Assembly (NCBI RefSeq): GCF_014764405.1
Contig: NZ_CP061725.1
Location: 6,324,001 to 6,388,000, forward strand
Source of the DNA: Micromonospora craniellae
GTDB taxonomy: Bacteria; Actinomycetota; Actinomycetes; Mycobacteriales; Micromonosporaceae
Direction: 5' to 3'
DNA: 64,000 bases
Shown: positions 7,926 to 16,849 of the stretch, piece by piece
Layout of the letters: each line of letters begins with the position of its first letter
Numbering within the stretch: position 1 is the first letter of the stretch
The notes under the pieces: generated by a model
What the model was told of the DNA's origin: nothing
The model's input: only the letters and a program-made list of their open reading frames with translations
The model's database searches: none
Program-made: the position numbers and the translations under genes

Positions 7926-9336
7926 CCGCGCCGCCCAGGCCGTACCCCTGCGGTGTGCCGGCCGCCAGCGAGGTCCACACCGACTTCGGGCGCAGGTACA
8001 GGCGGGCCGCCTCGGTGCCGTTCTCCCGCCCGTAACCGGACAGGCCCACCCCGCCGAAGGGCACCAGGTCCGACAGCACCCGGTACGTGTTGATCCAGAC
8101 CGTGCCGGCGCGGACCTGTCCGGCGAAACGGTGCGCCCGGGCGATGTCGGCGGTCCACACCCCGGCGGCGAGCCCGAAGTCGGTGTCGTCGGCCAGCCGC
8201 AGCGCCTCGGCGTCGTCGCGGAACGACGACACCGCCAGGACCGGGCCGAAGACCTCCTCGCGGAGCAGCCGCGCCTGCGCGTCCAACCGGTCGAACACCG
8301 TCGGCGGCACGTAGAAACCGTCGCGCAGCCGCTCGTCGTCGGGCAGGGCGGCCTGCGCGACCAGCCGGCCGGCGGAACGGGTCTCGGCGATGAACTGCGC
8401 CGTCTTGTCCCGCTGCGCCGAGGTGATCTGCGGACCCAGGTCGGTGTCCTGGTCGAACGGGTCACCGACCCGCAGTCCGCGTACCCGCTCCGCGATCCGG
8501 TCGAGGACCTCGTCGTAGACCGACTCGTGCACCACCAGCCGGGAACCGGCGATGCACATCTGGCCGCAGGAGGCGAACACCCCGAGCACCACCGCGTCGA
8601 CCGCCCGATCCAGGTCGGCGTCGCCGAAGACCACCTGCGGCGACTTGCCGCCCAGTTCCAGGGCGACCGGGGTCAGGTGCTCCGCCGCCGCGCGGGCGAT
8701 CGCCTTGCCGGTGTCGTGGTGCCCGGTGAACACGATCAGGTCCACGTCCGGGTGCGACACCAGCGCCGCGCCGGTCTCCCGGCCGCCCGGCAGCACCGCC
8801 ACAAGTTCCTCGGGCACTCCGGCCTGGGTCAGCAGCCCGGCCAGCCGCAGGGCGGTCAGCGGGGTCTCCTCCGCCGGTTTGAGCAGGCAGGCGTTGCCGA
8901 ACGCCAGCGCCGGAGCGATCTTCTTGGCGGCGAAGAAGAACGGCACGTTCCACGGGATGACCCCGGCGACGACGCCGTGCGGCTCCGGCGCCGTGTAGGT
9001 GTGGTACTCGGCGCCGACCGGGATGGTCTCCCCGCGTACCTGCTCGGCCCAGCCGGCGTAGTAGCGGAAGCTGCCGGCCGCCCGGCGTGCCTCCCGCCGC
9101 GTGTCGCTGAGGATCTTGCCGGTGTTGCGGGTCTCGGTCTCGGCCAGTTCTTCGACGGCGGCCTCGATGAGGTCGGCGACCGCGTGCAGGATCCGGCCGC
9201 GTTCGCTGCCGGTGCGGCGGGCCCAGGCCGGTTGCGCGGCCCGCGCCGCGCGGACCGCGGCGTGCACCTCGTCCGGAGAGGCGGGCGCCACCCGGGCCAG
9301 GACCCGGGCGTCGATCGGGGAGACGACCTCAGCCAT
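7912..9336 (-). CDS. NAD(P)-dependent aldehyde dehydrogenase
   Basis: This 474-aa enzyme oxidises an aldehyde to an acid. Catalytic residues are visible: N130 (IPWNVP), K153 (LLKPAEETP), E227 (LELGGKSP) and C261 (SCGQMCIAGSR). The NAD-binding TGHHDTGKAI segment precedes the Glu. The ATG at 9334-9336 has GAAGGGA in front and overlaps the ThDP enzyme gene by 8 bp. The pairing suggests that the ThDP enzyme decarboxylates a 2-oxo acid to an aldehyde, which this enzyme then oxidises. The substrate is unknown; similar enzymes are annotated as betaine, vanillin or phenylacetaldehyde dehydrogenases. Confidence 0.92.
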   Translation of the reverse strand: MAEVVSPIDARVLARVAPASPDEVHAAVRAARAAQPAWARRTGSERGRILHAVADLIEAAVEELAETETRNTGKILSDTRREARRAAGSFRYYAGWAEQVRGETIPVGAEYHTYTAPEPHGVVAGVIPWNVPFFFAAKKIAPALAFGNACLLKPAEETPLTALRLAGLLTQAGVPEELVAVLPGGRETGAALVSHPDVDLIVFTGHHDTGKAIARAAAEHLTPVALELGGKSPQVVFGDADLDRAVDAVVLGVFASCGQMCIAGSRLVVHESVYDEVLDRIAERVRGLRVGDPFDQDTDLGPQITSAQRDKTAQFIAETRSAGRLVAQAALPDDERLRDGFYVPPTVFDRLDAQARLLREEVFGPVLAVSSFRDDAEALRLADDTDFGLAAGVWTADIARAHRFAGQVRAGTVWINTYRVLSDLVPFGGVGLSGYGRENGTEAARLYLRPKSVWTSLAAGTPQGYGLGGAGAAG

Positions 9337-11059
9337 CACTCGTCCCTTCGTCTGCGGCCGGGGTACGCGCCCGGCGACCCGGATCCATCGACCCGGTGAG
9401 GTGTTCGGGCACCCAGACGTCCAGCACGGCCGGCACCCGGTCGCGCTGCACGGCCGCCCGGGCCCGGTCCAGGGCGGCGACCAGGTCGGCAGCGCGCACC
9501 ACCCGCTCGCCGTAGCAGCCCTGCGCGCGGGCGTGCGCGGCGAAGTCGGGCGACGGGGTGAGGTGACCGCCGAGCACCGTGGGCGCCGCGACGGCCAGGC
9601 CGTCCGGGTAGTGCGCGGCCAGCGTGGTGGTGCCGGTGCGGTAGCCGCCGTTGTTGACCACCACGGTGACCACCGGGGCGTCGTGCTGCTGCTGCAGCCA
9701 CAGGCACGAGTCCGGCGAGCCGAACAGGTAGGAGCCGTCCCCGGTGACCGCGACCGCGTGCGCGCCGCCGGCGGCGATGCTGGCGCCGGTCGCGGCAGCC
9801 ACCGACCAGCCGAGGCTGGAGCCGCCTTTCTCGAACAGGGTGCCCGGCTTCGTGCGGCGGACCGCCGTGGTGTCGAACACCTCCCAGGTGAGCAGGTCGT
9901 CGGGGTGCAGGTGCGCGTCCAGCGCCGCCGCGATCCCCGCGGGGGTGGGCACACCGCCGGCCGCTCCCTTGCCGGCGGTGTGCCGCTTCGTGCCGACGCC
10001 CGGTGGCCGCTGCCGGCGCTGCCGGACGGTGTCGGCGTCGCCTGAGGCGGCTTCGCCCAGCACCGCGGCCAGGAAGGCCGCCGGGTCGGCGGTGGTGCGG
10101 GCGTCGGCCCGCAACTCGTACAGCGGGACCCGGCTCTCGATCGGGTCGGGTCCCACCCAGCCGATCCACGCGTCGTCGCTCGGCTGTTCCAGTGCGGGCA
10201 TCCACGGCACCGGGTGGTCCAGCACGACGACGACGTCGAACTGGTCCAGCGGCGCCGTGGTGTGCCACGGGTTGTCGTCGGGCAGGCTCACCCGGTAGCG
10301 GGAGGCGCGTACCTCCACGCCCAGGGTGTCGGCCAGCTCGGCGAGCAGCTGCACCGCGCGGGGGTTCTCGCCGACCCGGTCGGTGACCACGACCGGGCGG
10401 CGGGCCGTACGCAGGCGGCGGGCCACCTCGCTGACCACGCCGGGGTCACCGGGGCCCAGCGTCGGCACACCGAGCGCCTGGGCGCTGGGAACGCGGCCGC
10501 CGACGGGTGCCGGGTGGCGACCCACCTCCTCGGGCATCGCCAGATAGACGGGACCGCGCCGGGGCGCCAGCGCGACCTGCAGGCCGCGCGCCACGACCAG
10601 AGCGGCGTCGTCGAGCGCGGACAGTTTGTAGTCCCACTTGACGTACTGGCGCACGATCGCGCCCTGGTCCCAGCGCTGCTGTTTCCAGAACACCGGCGAG
10701 GTGCGCGACTGCGCGCGGGTCGGCGGGTACCCCGACATGATCATGATGGGGTGGTCGCCCCACATGGCGTTGTGGATCGCGCCGCCGTGGTGCAGCAGAC
10801 CGAGGTCGGCGTGGGCCGCCGTCATGCTGGGTTTACCGGAGACCATGGTCTCGCCCATCGCCGCGGTGAGCGCGACGTGCTCGTGCGGGCAGGTGATGAT
10901 CTCCGGGGTGGGCTCGCCCTTGTGCCGGGCCTGCGCGCCGGCCTCCTGGAAGGAGGTCAGCTCGGAGCCGCTGTTGAACCAGAGCCGGCGTACCCCGCTG
11001 GCGGCCGCCGCGGCGAGGACCGCGGCGGCGCCGCCGACGGCGGCCGGGTCGGCCGTCAC
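9329..11059 (-). CDS. Thiamine diphosphate-dependent enzyme (2-oxoacid decarboxylase / acetolactate synthase superfamily)
   Basis: The 576-aa protein has the three-domain ThDP layout. The N-terminal Pyr domain has the catalytic Glu in CPHEHVAL (E60). A middle domain follows, and the C-terminal PP domain has the ThDP motif beginning GDGSYLFGSPD and ending VVNNGGY. The GTG start overlaps the substrate-binding protein gene (GTGA). Together with the downstream aldehyde dehydrogenase it suggests non-oxidative decarboxylation of an aryl or alkyl 2-oxo acid. The WFNSGSELTSFQEA start resembles uncharacterised actinobacterial members more than classical acetolactate synthases. Confidence 0.88.
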   Translation of the reverse strand: MTADPAAVGGAAAVLAAAAASGVRRLWFNSGSELTSFQEAGAQARHKGEPTPEIITCPHEHVALTAAMGETMVSGKPSMTAAHADLGLLHHGGAIHNAMWGDHPIMIMSGYPPTRAQSRTSPVFWKQQRWDQGAIVRQYVKWDYKLSALDDAALVVARGLQVALAPRRGPVYLAMPEEVGRHPAPVGGRVPSAQALGVPTLGPGDPGVVSEVARRLRTARRPVVVTDRVGENPRAVQLLAELADTLGVEVRASRYRVSLPDDNPWHTTAPLDQFDVVVVLDHPVPWMPALEQPSDDAWIGWVGPDPIESRVPLYELRADARTTADPAAFLAAVLGEAASGDADTVRQRRQRPPGVGTKRHTAGKGAAGGVPTPAGIAAALDAHLHPDDLLTWEVFDTTAVRRTKPGTLFEKGGSSLGWSVAAATGASIAAGGAHAVAVTGDGSYLFGSPDSCLWLQQQHDAPVVTVVVNNGGYRTGTTTLAAHYPDGLAVAAPTVLGGHLTPSPDFAAHARAQGCYGERVVRAADLVAALDRARAAVQRDRVPAVLDVWVPEHLTGSMDPGRRARTPAADEGTSDG

Positions 11060-12126
11060 AGCTCCCTCGCGCGGGCGAGGTAATCCGGGTAGATCAGCTT
11101 CTCGATCGGCGCGGCGGAGTTGACCAGCTTGGCCTTGATGAGGCTCTCCTGGCCGGCGGTCCAGGTCTGCGGGTTCATCCGCAGGGCGTTCTCCGGGCCG
11201 GCCGCCTGCCAGCTCTCCACCAACAGCGGCAGTTCGGCGCGGGCCTGGGCCGCGTCCGCCTCCGGGTTGTACTTGCGCAGGTCGTTGATGACCTGGTCCC
11301 AGTTCTCCTCCTTGCTGGCGTAGTCGATGGCCTTGAGCACACCGGCGAGGAACCGCACCGGCATGTCGCTGTCCGACTCGACCATCTTGAGGCTGGTGTT
11401 GTACGAGTCCGAGGGCATCGGCGCGTACTCGTCGGTGCTGAAGAAGACGACCTCGCCGATCTCCTTCTGGATGGTGGCCCGGTCGGTGTTGACGCAGATC
11501 CAGGCGTCGACCTCACCCCGGCGCGCCAGCTCGTACGCGGCGGTGCCGACACCGGTGACCGGACGTTGCACCGACCCGGGGTCGATGCCCGCGTTGATCA
11601 GCATGACGTCGAGCAGGTTCTCGGTGGCGCCGCCGGTGGAGACGATGCCGCAGGTGCGTCCGGCGAGCTGGGCCGGGCTGCGGATCGGGTCGTCGGGCAG
11701 GGACACCACCTCGAACTGCGACTTCTGCCGCACGCTGGCGATGCTGACGAACGGCGCGTCCTCGTTGGCCACCGCGATGATCGCGTTGATGCCGTTGGCG
11801 CGGGTCAGGTCGGCCGAGCCGCCGAGGACGGCCTGGATGGCGGTGGCGGTGCCCTGTCCGCCCTTGATGTCCAGGTTGAGGCCGTGCTCGGTGAAGAAGC
11901 CGCGCTCCTTGGCGACCATCGTCTCCACGAAGCTCAACGTCATGCCGGAGGCGGTCATGTACGAGCCGTTCAGGCTGCCGTCGGCGTTGACCTGGTCGTC
12001 GTCGCCGCAGCCGCTGAGCATCAGGGTCATGCCGCCGGCGGTGGGCAGCAGCAGACCCGCGGTGGCGCCGAGCCGGAGGAACGAGCGCCGGGAGACCGGC
12101 GCGCCGATGGAGGGGTTATGTGTCAC
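11056..12126 (-). CDS. ABC transporter substrate-binding lipoprotein (NMT1/SsuA-TauA-like)
   Basis: This 356-aa binding protein starts at a GTG (12124-12126) with CGGGAG six bases upstream; a longer frame from a TTG lacks a ribosome site. The N-terminus carries a Tat motif (SRRSFLRLG, residues 12-20) and a lipobox ending at C40 (LSGC), so it should be a Tat-exported lipoprotein. The mature part has the NMT1/THI5 pattern: VAKERGFFTEHGLNLDIKGGQGTATAIQ and FVSIASVRQKS. Such proteins bind pyrimidines, sulfonates, nitrate or aromatic acids. It works with the permease and ATPase upstream. Confidence 0.88.
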   Translation of the reverse strand: MTHNPSIGAPVSRRSFLRLGATAGLLLPTAGGMTLMLSGCGDDDQVNADGSLNGSYMTASGMTLSFVETMVAKERGFFTEHGLNLDIKGGQGTATAIQAVLGGSADLTRANGINAIIAVANEDAPFVSIASVRQKSQFEVVSLPDDPIRSPAQLAGRTCGIVSTGGATENLLDVMLINAGIDPGSVQRPVTGVGTAAYELARRGEVDAWICVNTDRATIQKEIGEVVFFSTDEYAPMPSDSYNTSLKMVESDSDMPVRFLAGVLKAIDYASKEENWDQVINDLRKYNPEADAAQARAELPLLVESWQAAGPENALRMNPQTWTAGQESLIKAKLVNSAAPIEKLIYPDYLARAREL

Positions 12127-12251
12127 GGAAGACTCCCGGGGCGAGGAAGGTACGGATGGATTGACGGATTCGGGCAAGGAGAGGTCCGCCAGTGCCGCGT
12201 CGCGGCGCCGACCGGGTCGTGTGGTGTGTCAGGAGGTGGCCGGGCCGCCGG

Positions 12252-13124
12252 TCAGGGGCGGCGGCGCGGCTGCACGGACTCGTGCCAGGGGATCAGCAGC
12301 CGGCGGGCGCCGGTGACGATGCTGTAGAGGGTGAAGCCGAACAACGCCATGATCAGGATCGCGCCGAACAGCTTGTCGACCTGGAGGTTGTTCTGCAGGT
12401 TGACCGCGTACCGGCCGAGGCCCTTGTCACCGCCGAGGTACTCGCCGACGATCGCGCCGATGGTCGCCTGGACGACCGCCAGTTCCATGCCGGCCAGGAT
12501 GAACGGCATCGTGTAGGGCAGGTCGGCCTTCCAGAACCGTGTCCACCGTGACGCCTTGAGCGTCGTCATCAGGTCGTGCATGGAGCCCGGCACCGAGCGG
12601 ACACCGAACGAGGTGTTGATCAGCAGCGGGAAGAAGGCCAGCAGCGCGGCGATGACCACCTTGGACGAGGGGCCGAAGCCGAGCCAGAGGATGAACAGCG
12701 GCACCAGCGCGACCTTCGGCACCACCTGGGTGCCGACGATGAACGGCCGGACGATCCGGTCGAACAGCGGCGACTTGCCGATCATCAGGCCGAGCCCGAC
12801 GCCCAGCACGATCGCCAGCGCCAGACCCATCATGACCTCGTAGAAGGTCGTCCAGATGTGGGTCCGCCAGACGAACGGGTCGGTGATCTGCTCGGCGAAC
12901 GCCGTGAACACCGCCTCCGGCGGTGGCAGCACGAACCGGGACAGGTCGGTGACCTCGACGTAGATCTTCCACGCCACGAGGAACAGCGCGATCAGCAGGG
13001 GGCTGGTGTAGAAGGACAGCCAGCGGTTGTTGCGCAGCCGCTCCGACCAGGTCGGTGGCGGTGGCTTCAGCAACTCTTCGGCGGAGGGTGTCGGCGCCGG
13101 CTGGCGCTCTTTAGTGGCAGTCAC
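12252..13124 (-). CDS. ABC transporter permease (SsuC/TauC type)
   Basis: The 290-aa inner-membrane protein has six predicted helices and a typical cytoplasmic coupling loop around MHDLMTTLKASRWTRFWKADLP (EAA-like). It starts at GTG 13122-13124, 22 bp after the ATPase gene. It forms the translocation channel of the importer. A 125-bp gap separates it from the binding-protein gene; no separate promoter was recognised there. Confidence 0.9.
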   Translation of the reverse strand: MTATKERQPAPTPSAEELLKPPPPTWSERLRNNRWLSFYTSPLLIALFLVAWKIYVEVTDLSRFVLPPPEAVFTAFAEQITDPFVWRTHIWTTFYEVMMGLALAIVLGVGLGLMIGKSPLFDRIVRPFIVGTQVVPKVALVPLFILWLGFGPSSKVVIAALLAFFPLLINTSFGVRSVPGSMHDLMTTLKASRWTRFWKADLPYTMPFILAGMELAVVQATIGAIVGEYLGGDKGLGRYAVNLQNNLQVDKLFGAILIMALFGFTLYSIVTGARRLLIPWHESVQPRRRP

Positions 13125-13146
13125 TGTGCGGCACCTCGGTATGCGG

Positions 13147-13938
13147 TCAGGCCGAGACGGCGGATCGGTTGTCGGGGTCCTGCACCGCGCCGATCTGTCG
13201 ACGCAGCTCGGCGGCGAGATGGCGGAACTCGGCGGTCTCGGTCATGTCGATGGTGCGCGGCCGGGGCAGCGTCACCTCGGTGATGGAGTGGATGTGGCCG
13301 GGCTTGGTCCCCAGCATCACGATGCGGTCGGCGAGGAACACCGCCTCGGAGACGGAGTGCGTCACGAAGACGACCGTCTTGCGGTTCTCCAGCCAGATGC
13401 GCTGCAGCTCGGAGTTCATCATGTCGCGGGTCTGCGCGTCGAGCGCGCCGAACGGTTCGTCCATGAGCAGCACCTGCGGGTCGTGCGCCAACGCGCGGGC
13501 GATGGAGACCCGCTGGCGCATGCCGCCCGACAACTGGTGCGGGTGCTTGCCCTCGGCCTCCGGCAGGCCGACGAGTTCGAGCATCTCGCGGACCCGCGCG
13601 GTGCGTTCCCGGCGGCCGACGCCGGCCATCTCCAGCGGCAGGGCCACGTTGGCGGCGGCGGACCGCCAGGGCATCAGGGTGGCCTCCTGGAAGACGAAGC
13701 CCAGAGGTCGGTCCCCGTCGGACCGCGTGCCGTGGTCGAGGCTCACCCGACCGACGGTCGGGCTCTCCAACTGACCGATGATGCGCAGCAGGGTGGTCTT
13801 GCCACACCCGGAAGGCCCGAGCAGCACGACGAACTCACCGTCGGCGATGTCGAGCGAGACGTCGCTCAGGGCGAGCATCGACTGCCCGCCGGCGCCGGCG
13901 AAGACCTTGCTGACGCCCTCCACTTTGATCGCACTCAT
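13147..13938 (-). CDS. ABC transporter ATPase (SsuB/TauB type)
   Basis: The 263-aa ATPase has all motifs: Walker A GPSGCGKTT (41-49), Q-loop Q84, signature LSGGMRQR (136-143), Walker B VLLMDEP (156-162) and the switch His in FVTHSVSEA. It is the first gene of the six-gene importer/ThDP/ALDH/MFS operon. Regulon operator B lies 59 bp upstream of its ATG. Confidence 0.93.
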   Translation of the reverse strand: MSAIKVEGVSKVFAGAGGQSMLALSDVSLDIADGEFVVLLGPSGCGKTTLLRIIGQLESPTVGRVSLDHGTRSDGDRPLGFVFQEATLMPWRSAAANVALPLEMAGVGRRERTARVREMLELVGLPEAEGKHPHQLSGGMRQRVSIARALAHDPQVLLMDEPFGALDAQTRDMMNSELQRIWLENRKTVVFVTHSVSEAVFLADRIVMLGTKPGHIHSITEVTLPRPRTIDMTETAEFRHLAAELRRQIGAVQDPDNRSAVSA

Positions 13939-13981
13939 GGGCTACCCCTGTCACCGACCGGCCCGCGTTGATCGCGAGATT

Positions 13982-14019
13982 GTTCGCTTGTGCAGTACGC
14001 CGTTCTGTTGGTGCGAACG
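13982..14019. promoter_or_regulatory. IclR-type operator, copy B (divergent promoter region)
   Basis: GTTCG, 9 nt, TACGCCGTTC, 9 nt, GAACG. It sits between the ABC ATPase gene (minus) and the isochorismatase-like gene (plus), so one protein bound here could control both. The 10-bp core is identical in copy C. Confidence 0.72.
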
Positions 14020-14110
14020 TAAGCTATGTTCGGCGGCAAGGTCAATGGCCTGTCGGACCCGACTCGGCATCATCGATCCGAATCAATACTCCAATTTGGG
14101 AGATACCCTC

Positions 14111-14731
14111 ATGAAGTACCCCCCGCAGCGGACCGCGGTGCTGGTCATCGACATGCAGAACGACTTCTGCTCCCCCGCCGGAGCGATGGCGACGCTCGGC
14201 GCCGACGTCGCGGTCAACGCCGAACTGGCCCGCCGGCTACCGGGCTTCCTCGACCCGGCGCGGGCCGCCGGCTGCCTCGTCGTCTGGGTCCGGCAGGCCG
14301 CCCACGACCAGCTCGTGTCGCCGGCCCGGCGGGCACGGGCCGAAGCGATGGGCCGCAGCCCGCTCAGCGTCTGCGCGGCGGGCTCCTGGGGCGCCGAACT
14401 CGCCGACGGCCTACGCCCCGCGCCCGGCGACTGCCACCTGGAGAAGACGCGCTACAGCGCCTTCGTCGGCACGCCCCTGCACAACCTGCTGCGAGCACAC
14501 GAACGCGACCACGTGGTGGTGGTCGGCACGGCGGCCAACGTCTGCGTCGACTCGACCGTGCGCGAGGCGTACATGGCCGACCTGGCCGTCACCCTGCCGA
14601 CGGACATGGTCGGCTGGACCCGCCCGGACCTGGCCGAGCCGGCGATCCGCAACCTCGGTTTCTACTTCTGCGAGGCCACGACCTCGGCCGAGCTGCTGTC
14701 GGCCTGGTCGGCCGACGCGCGGGCCACCTGA
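14111..14731 (+). CDS. Isochorismatase-family cysteine hydrolase (amidase-like)
   Basis: This 206-aa hydrolase has the Asp-Lys-Cys triad: D14 (LVIDMQNDF), K112 (LEKTRYSAF) and C145 (GTAANVCVDST), with the cis-peptide segment before the Cys. Relatives include N-carbamoylsarcosine amidase, maleamate amidase, nicotinamidase and ureidoacrylate hydrolase. GGGAG lies 8 bp before the ATG. It is the only plus-strand gene of the catabolic island. Given the maleate-isomerase-like and FAD monooxygenase genes nearby, a maleamate- or carbamoyl-type substrate is plausible but unproven. Its 3' end overlaps the 3' end of the IclR gene by 70 bp, tail to tail. Confidence 0.87.
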   Translation: MKYPPQRTAVLVIDMQNDFCSPAGAMATLGADVAVNAELARRLPGFLDPARAAGCLVVWVRQAAHDQLVSPARRARAEAMGRSPLSVCAAGSWGAELADGLRPAPGDCHLEKTRYSAFVGTPLHNLLRAHERDHVVVVGTAANVCVDSTVREAYMADLAVTLPTDMVGWTRPDLAEPAIRNLGFYFCEATTSAELLSAWSADARAT

Positions 14732-15582
14732 CGACGGGGGGCGCGGCGCTTCGCCGGCTCCGCGTCGGCCGGCTCCGGGGCGGGCTGGTAGCCCAGCTCG
14801 GCGCTGACCTGGCGGGCCGCGTCGGCCACCAGGTCGCCGTACTCGACCAGCAGACGCGAGGAGAAGCGGTCCTGCGGGCCACACAGCGACAACGATCCGT
14901 AGACCTCGCCGGAGGCGAGCCGGATGGCCGCCGCCACGCTCGCGGCCCCCGCCTGCCGTTCGCCCCGGCTCACCGCGTAGCCCTCCCGGCGTACCACCCG
15001 CAGGTCGTCCCAGAGCTGCTCGACCGAGGTGATGGTGGCCGGCGTCATCGACACCAGCTCGTGGGTGGTGAGGTATTCGGACACCTCGGCGTCGGGCAAC
15101 GCGGCCAGGATCGCCTTGGACGACGAGCCGGCGACCAGCGAGTGCCGGGAGCCGAGCGTGACCGACATCCGGATCTCGTGCGGCGAGAGCACCTGGTCGG
15201 TGTAGACGCGCACCCAGCCCTGCCGCATCGACAGCGTGGCCGTCTCGCCGGTGATCTCCACCAGCCGCCGCATGTGCCGGTTGGTGGTCGCCTGTACGTC
15301 GATGGCGCGCAGCGCGGCCAGACCGGCGGCCAGCGCGCCCGGACCCAGGCGATAGCGCCGGGTGCCCTCGTCGAAGGTGACGAACTGGTTGGCCGTGAGC
15401 TCCTTGAGGATGCGGTGGGCCACCGCCTTGGGCAGGCTCAGGTCCCGCGCGACGGTGGACACCCCGACCATCTCGGGGCTACGTTCGGCGAGCAGGTCGA
15501 TCACGGCGAGCGCGCGACCCAGGCCGCTCGCGGTGTAACGGTGGCCGTCCGCTGGCTCACTCACCGGCACCGCTGACTCCAT
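14662..15582 (-). CDS. IclR-family transcriptional regulator of the catabolic island
   Basis: The 306-aa protein has an N-terminal winged helix-turn-helix (about residues 15-80: LGRALAVIDLLAE, STVARDLSLPKAVAHRILKEL, RRYRLGPGAL) and a C-terminal IclR effector domain (TNRHMRRLVEITGETATL, AGSSSKAILAALP, GAASVAAAIRLASGEVYGSLSL). The last ~40 residues are a basic, low-complexity tail that reads antisense into the isochorismatase-like gene. The ATG at 15580-15582 or a GTG 12 bp further in (with GGAG) may be the start. It follows the FAD monooxygenase gene in the same direction, so it is probably autoregulated through operator C. It is the natural candidate to bind copies A-C. Confidence 0.9.
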   Translation of the reverse strand: MESAVPVSEPADGHRYTASGLGRALAVIDLLAERSPEMVGVSTVARDLSLPKAVAHRILKELTANQFVTFDEGTRRYRLGPGALAAGLAALRAIDVQATTNRHMRRLVEITGETATLSMRQGWVRVYTDQVLSPHEIRMSVTLGSRHSLVAGSSSKAILAALPDAEVSEYLTTHELVSMTPATITSVEQLWDDLRVVRREGYAVSRGERQAGAASVAAAIRLASGEVYGSLSLCGPQDRFSSRLLVEYGDLVADAARQVSAELGYQPAPEPADAEPAKRRAPRRQVARASADQADSSSAEVVASQK

Positions 15583-15647
15583 TCGACCGTGACCTCTCGT
15601 GCGTGCCGTCGGGCGGCACTTCGCGGGCGGGCACCGGCTTGCGGCGC

Positions 15648-16847
15648 CTAGTGCTGGATCCCGAGCATACTGACCCGCCGCAGATACGCTCGGGCCTCCT
15701 CGGCGTTGTCGGCGACCGCCCGCAGCCGCACCAGCCGCTCACGACGCCCCGCCAGGTCCGCCGCGTCCGCCGAGGTGCGGTTCTCGGTGGTGGTCGGCTG
15801 CACGAAGCGCTCGGCGATCGAGCGGCGTCGCTGCGCGTACGCGGTGGTCGCGGTGTCCTGGTCGGAATCGGCCAGCGCGGCGGCCACCGCCATCGCGTCG
15901 TGGATGCCGGAGTTCAGGCCCATGCCCCCGGTGGTGCTGCTCAGGTGGGCGGCGTCGCCGGCCAGCAGCACCCGGCCGATCCGGAACGAGTCGGCCAGTC
16001 GTTGGTGGCTGCGGTACATCTGGTGCTGGTGCAGCGGCAGCAGCCCGTCCGGCGGGGTCGGGGAGCCCAGCAGCAGGTCCACGGCGGCCAGGAAGTCCGG
16101 GTGGGTGCCCGTCGGTGGTTCGTCGTCGACCCCGGTGGTGGTGGACAGCGCGGCGCGCCAGATGTCCGGGGTACGGATCAGCGAGAACCGGCCGCGCGGG
16201 CCGGACCAGTAGCCGACCTCGCTGAGGTCGGGCACCGCGTCCTCGAACCGGAAGGGCGTGGCCACCACCAGGCTCAGCGACGGGTACGTGAAGCCGGGGA
16301 ACGGCACGTCGAGCAGCTTGCGGGCGATGCTGTGCGCCCCGTCGGCGGCCACCGCCCAGCGGCACGCCACGGTACGCCGGTCGCCGTCGACCGCCACGTC
16401 CAGCTCGACGCGCGTGTCGTCCTGGCGCAGCCCGACGACCTCGTGCCCGAACCGCAGGTCCACGTTGGGCGCCCCGGCGACCGCCCGGCGCAACTGCCGG
16501 ACCAGCTTGTACTGCTCGTACTGGAGCCGGAACGGGTAGCGGGTCTCCCCCTCCAGCAGGTCGTAGGAGAAGCGGGCGGACTCGGACAGCTCCAGGTCGC
16601 GGTAGTCCAGCCGGCGCACCCGGACGGCCTCGGCGAGCACCGGCGCGGCCAGGTCCAGCTCGTCGAGGAGTTCGAGCGTGGGCGGGTGCACCGTCGAGCC
16701 GCGCCACTCCGAGCGCACCTCGTCGTGGCCCTGTTCCAGGACGACCACGGGGATGTCGTACCGGGCCAGCGCGAGGGCGGTCACCATGCCCACCGGTCCG
16801 CCGCCGAGGACGACGACCGGTGCCTCCACCGGGTGGCTTGGCGGCAC
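15648..16847 (-). CDS. FAD-dependent aromatic-ring monooxygenase
   Basis: This ~399-aa class A flavoprotein monooxygenase has the dinucleotide motif VVVLGGGPVGMVTAL near the N-terminus, the DG motif AADGAHSIARKLL in the middle, and the GD motif RVLLAGDAAHLSSTTGGMGLN near residue 290. These enzymes hydroxylate phenols or hydroxypyridines with NAD(P)H and O2. GGAAGGA lies six bases before the chosen GTG (16845-16847); an overlapping GTG at 16851-16853 would give a GTGA overlap with the upstream stop. Its partners (maleate-isomerase-like and amidase-like genes) recall the later steps of aerobic nicotinate degradation, but this is an analogy only. Confidence 0.88.
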   Translation of the reverse strand: MPPSHPVEAPVVVLGGGPVGMVTALALARYDIPVVVLEQGHDEVRSEWRGSTVHPPTLELLDELDLAAPVLAEAVRVRRLDYRDLELSESARFSYDLLEGETRYPFRLQYEQYKLVRQLRRAVAGAPNVDLRFGHEVVGLRQDDTRVELDVAVDGDRRTVACRWAVAADGAHSIARKLLDVPFPGFTYPSLSLVVATPFRFEDAVPDLSEVGYWSGPRGRFSLIRTPDIWRAALSTTTGVDDEPPTGTHPDFLAAVDLLLGSPTPPDGLLPLHQHQMYRSHQRLADSFRIGRVLLAGDAAHLSSTTGGMGLNSGIHDAMAVAAALADSDQDTATTAYAQRRRSIAERFVQPTTTENRTSADAADLAGRRERLVRLRAVADNAEEARAYLRRVSMLGIQH

Positions 16848-16849
16848 GT

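Noticed and set aside
6651..9399. Plus-strand open frames rich in Arg/Pro/Gly
   Set aside because: They are antisense to the MFS, aldehyde dehydrogenase and ThDP enzyme genes, which have clear motifs on the minus strand.
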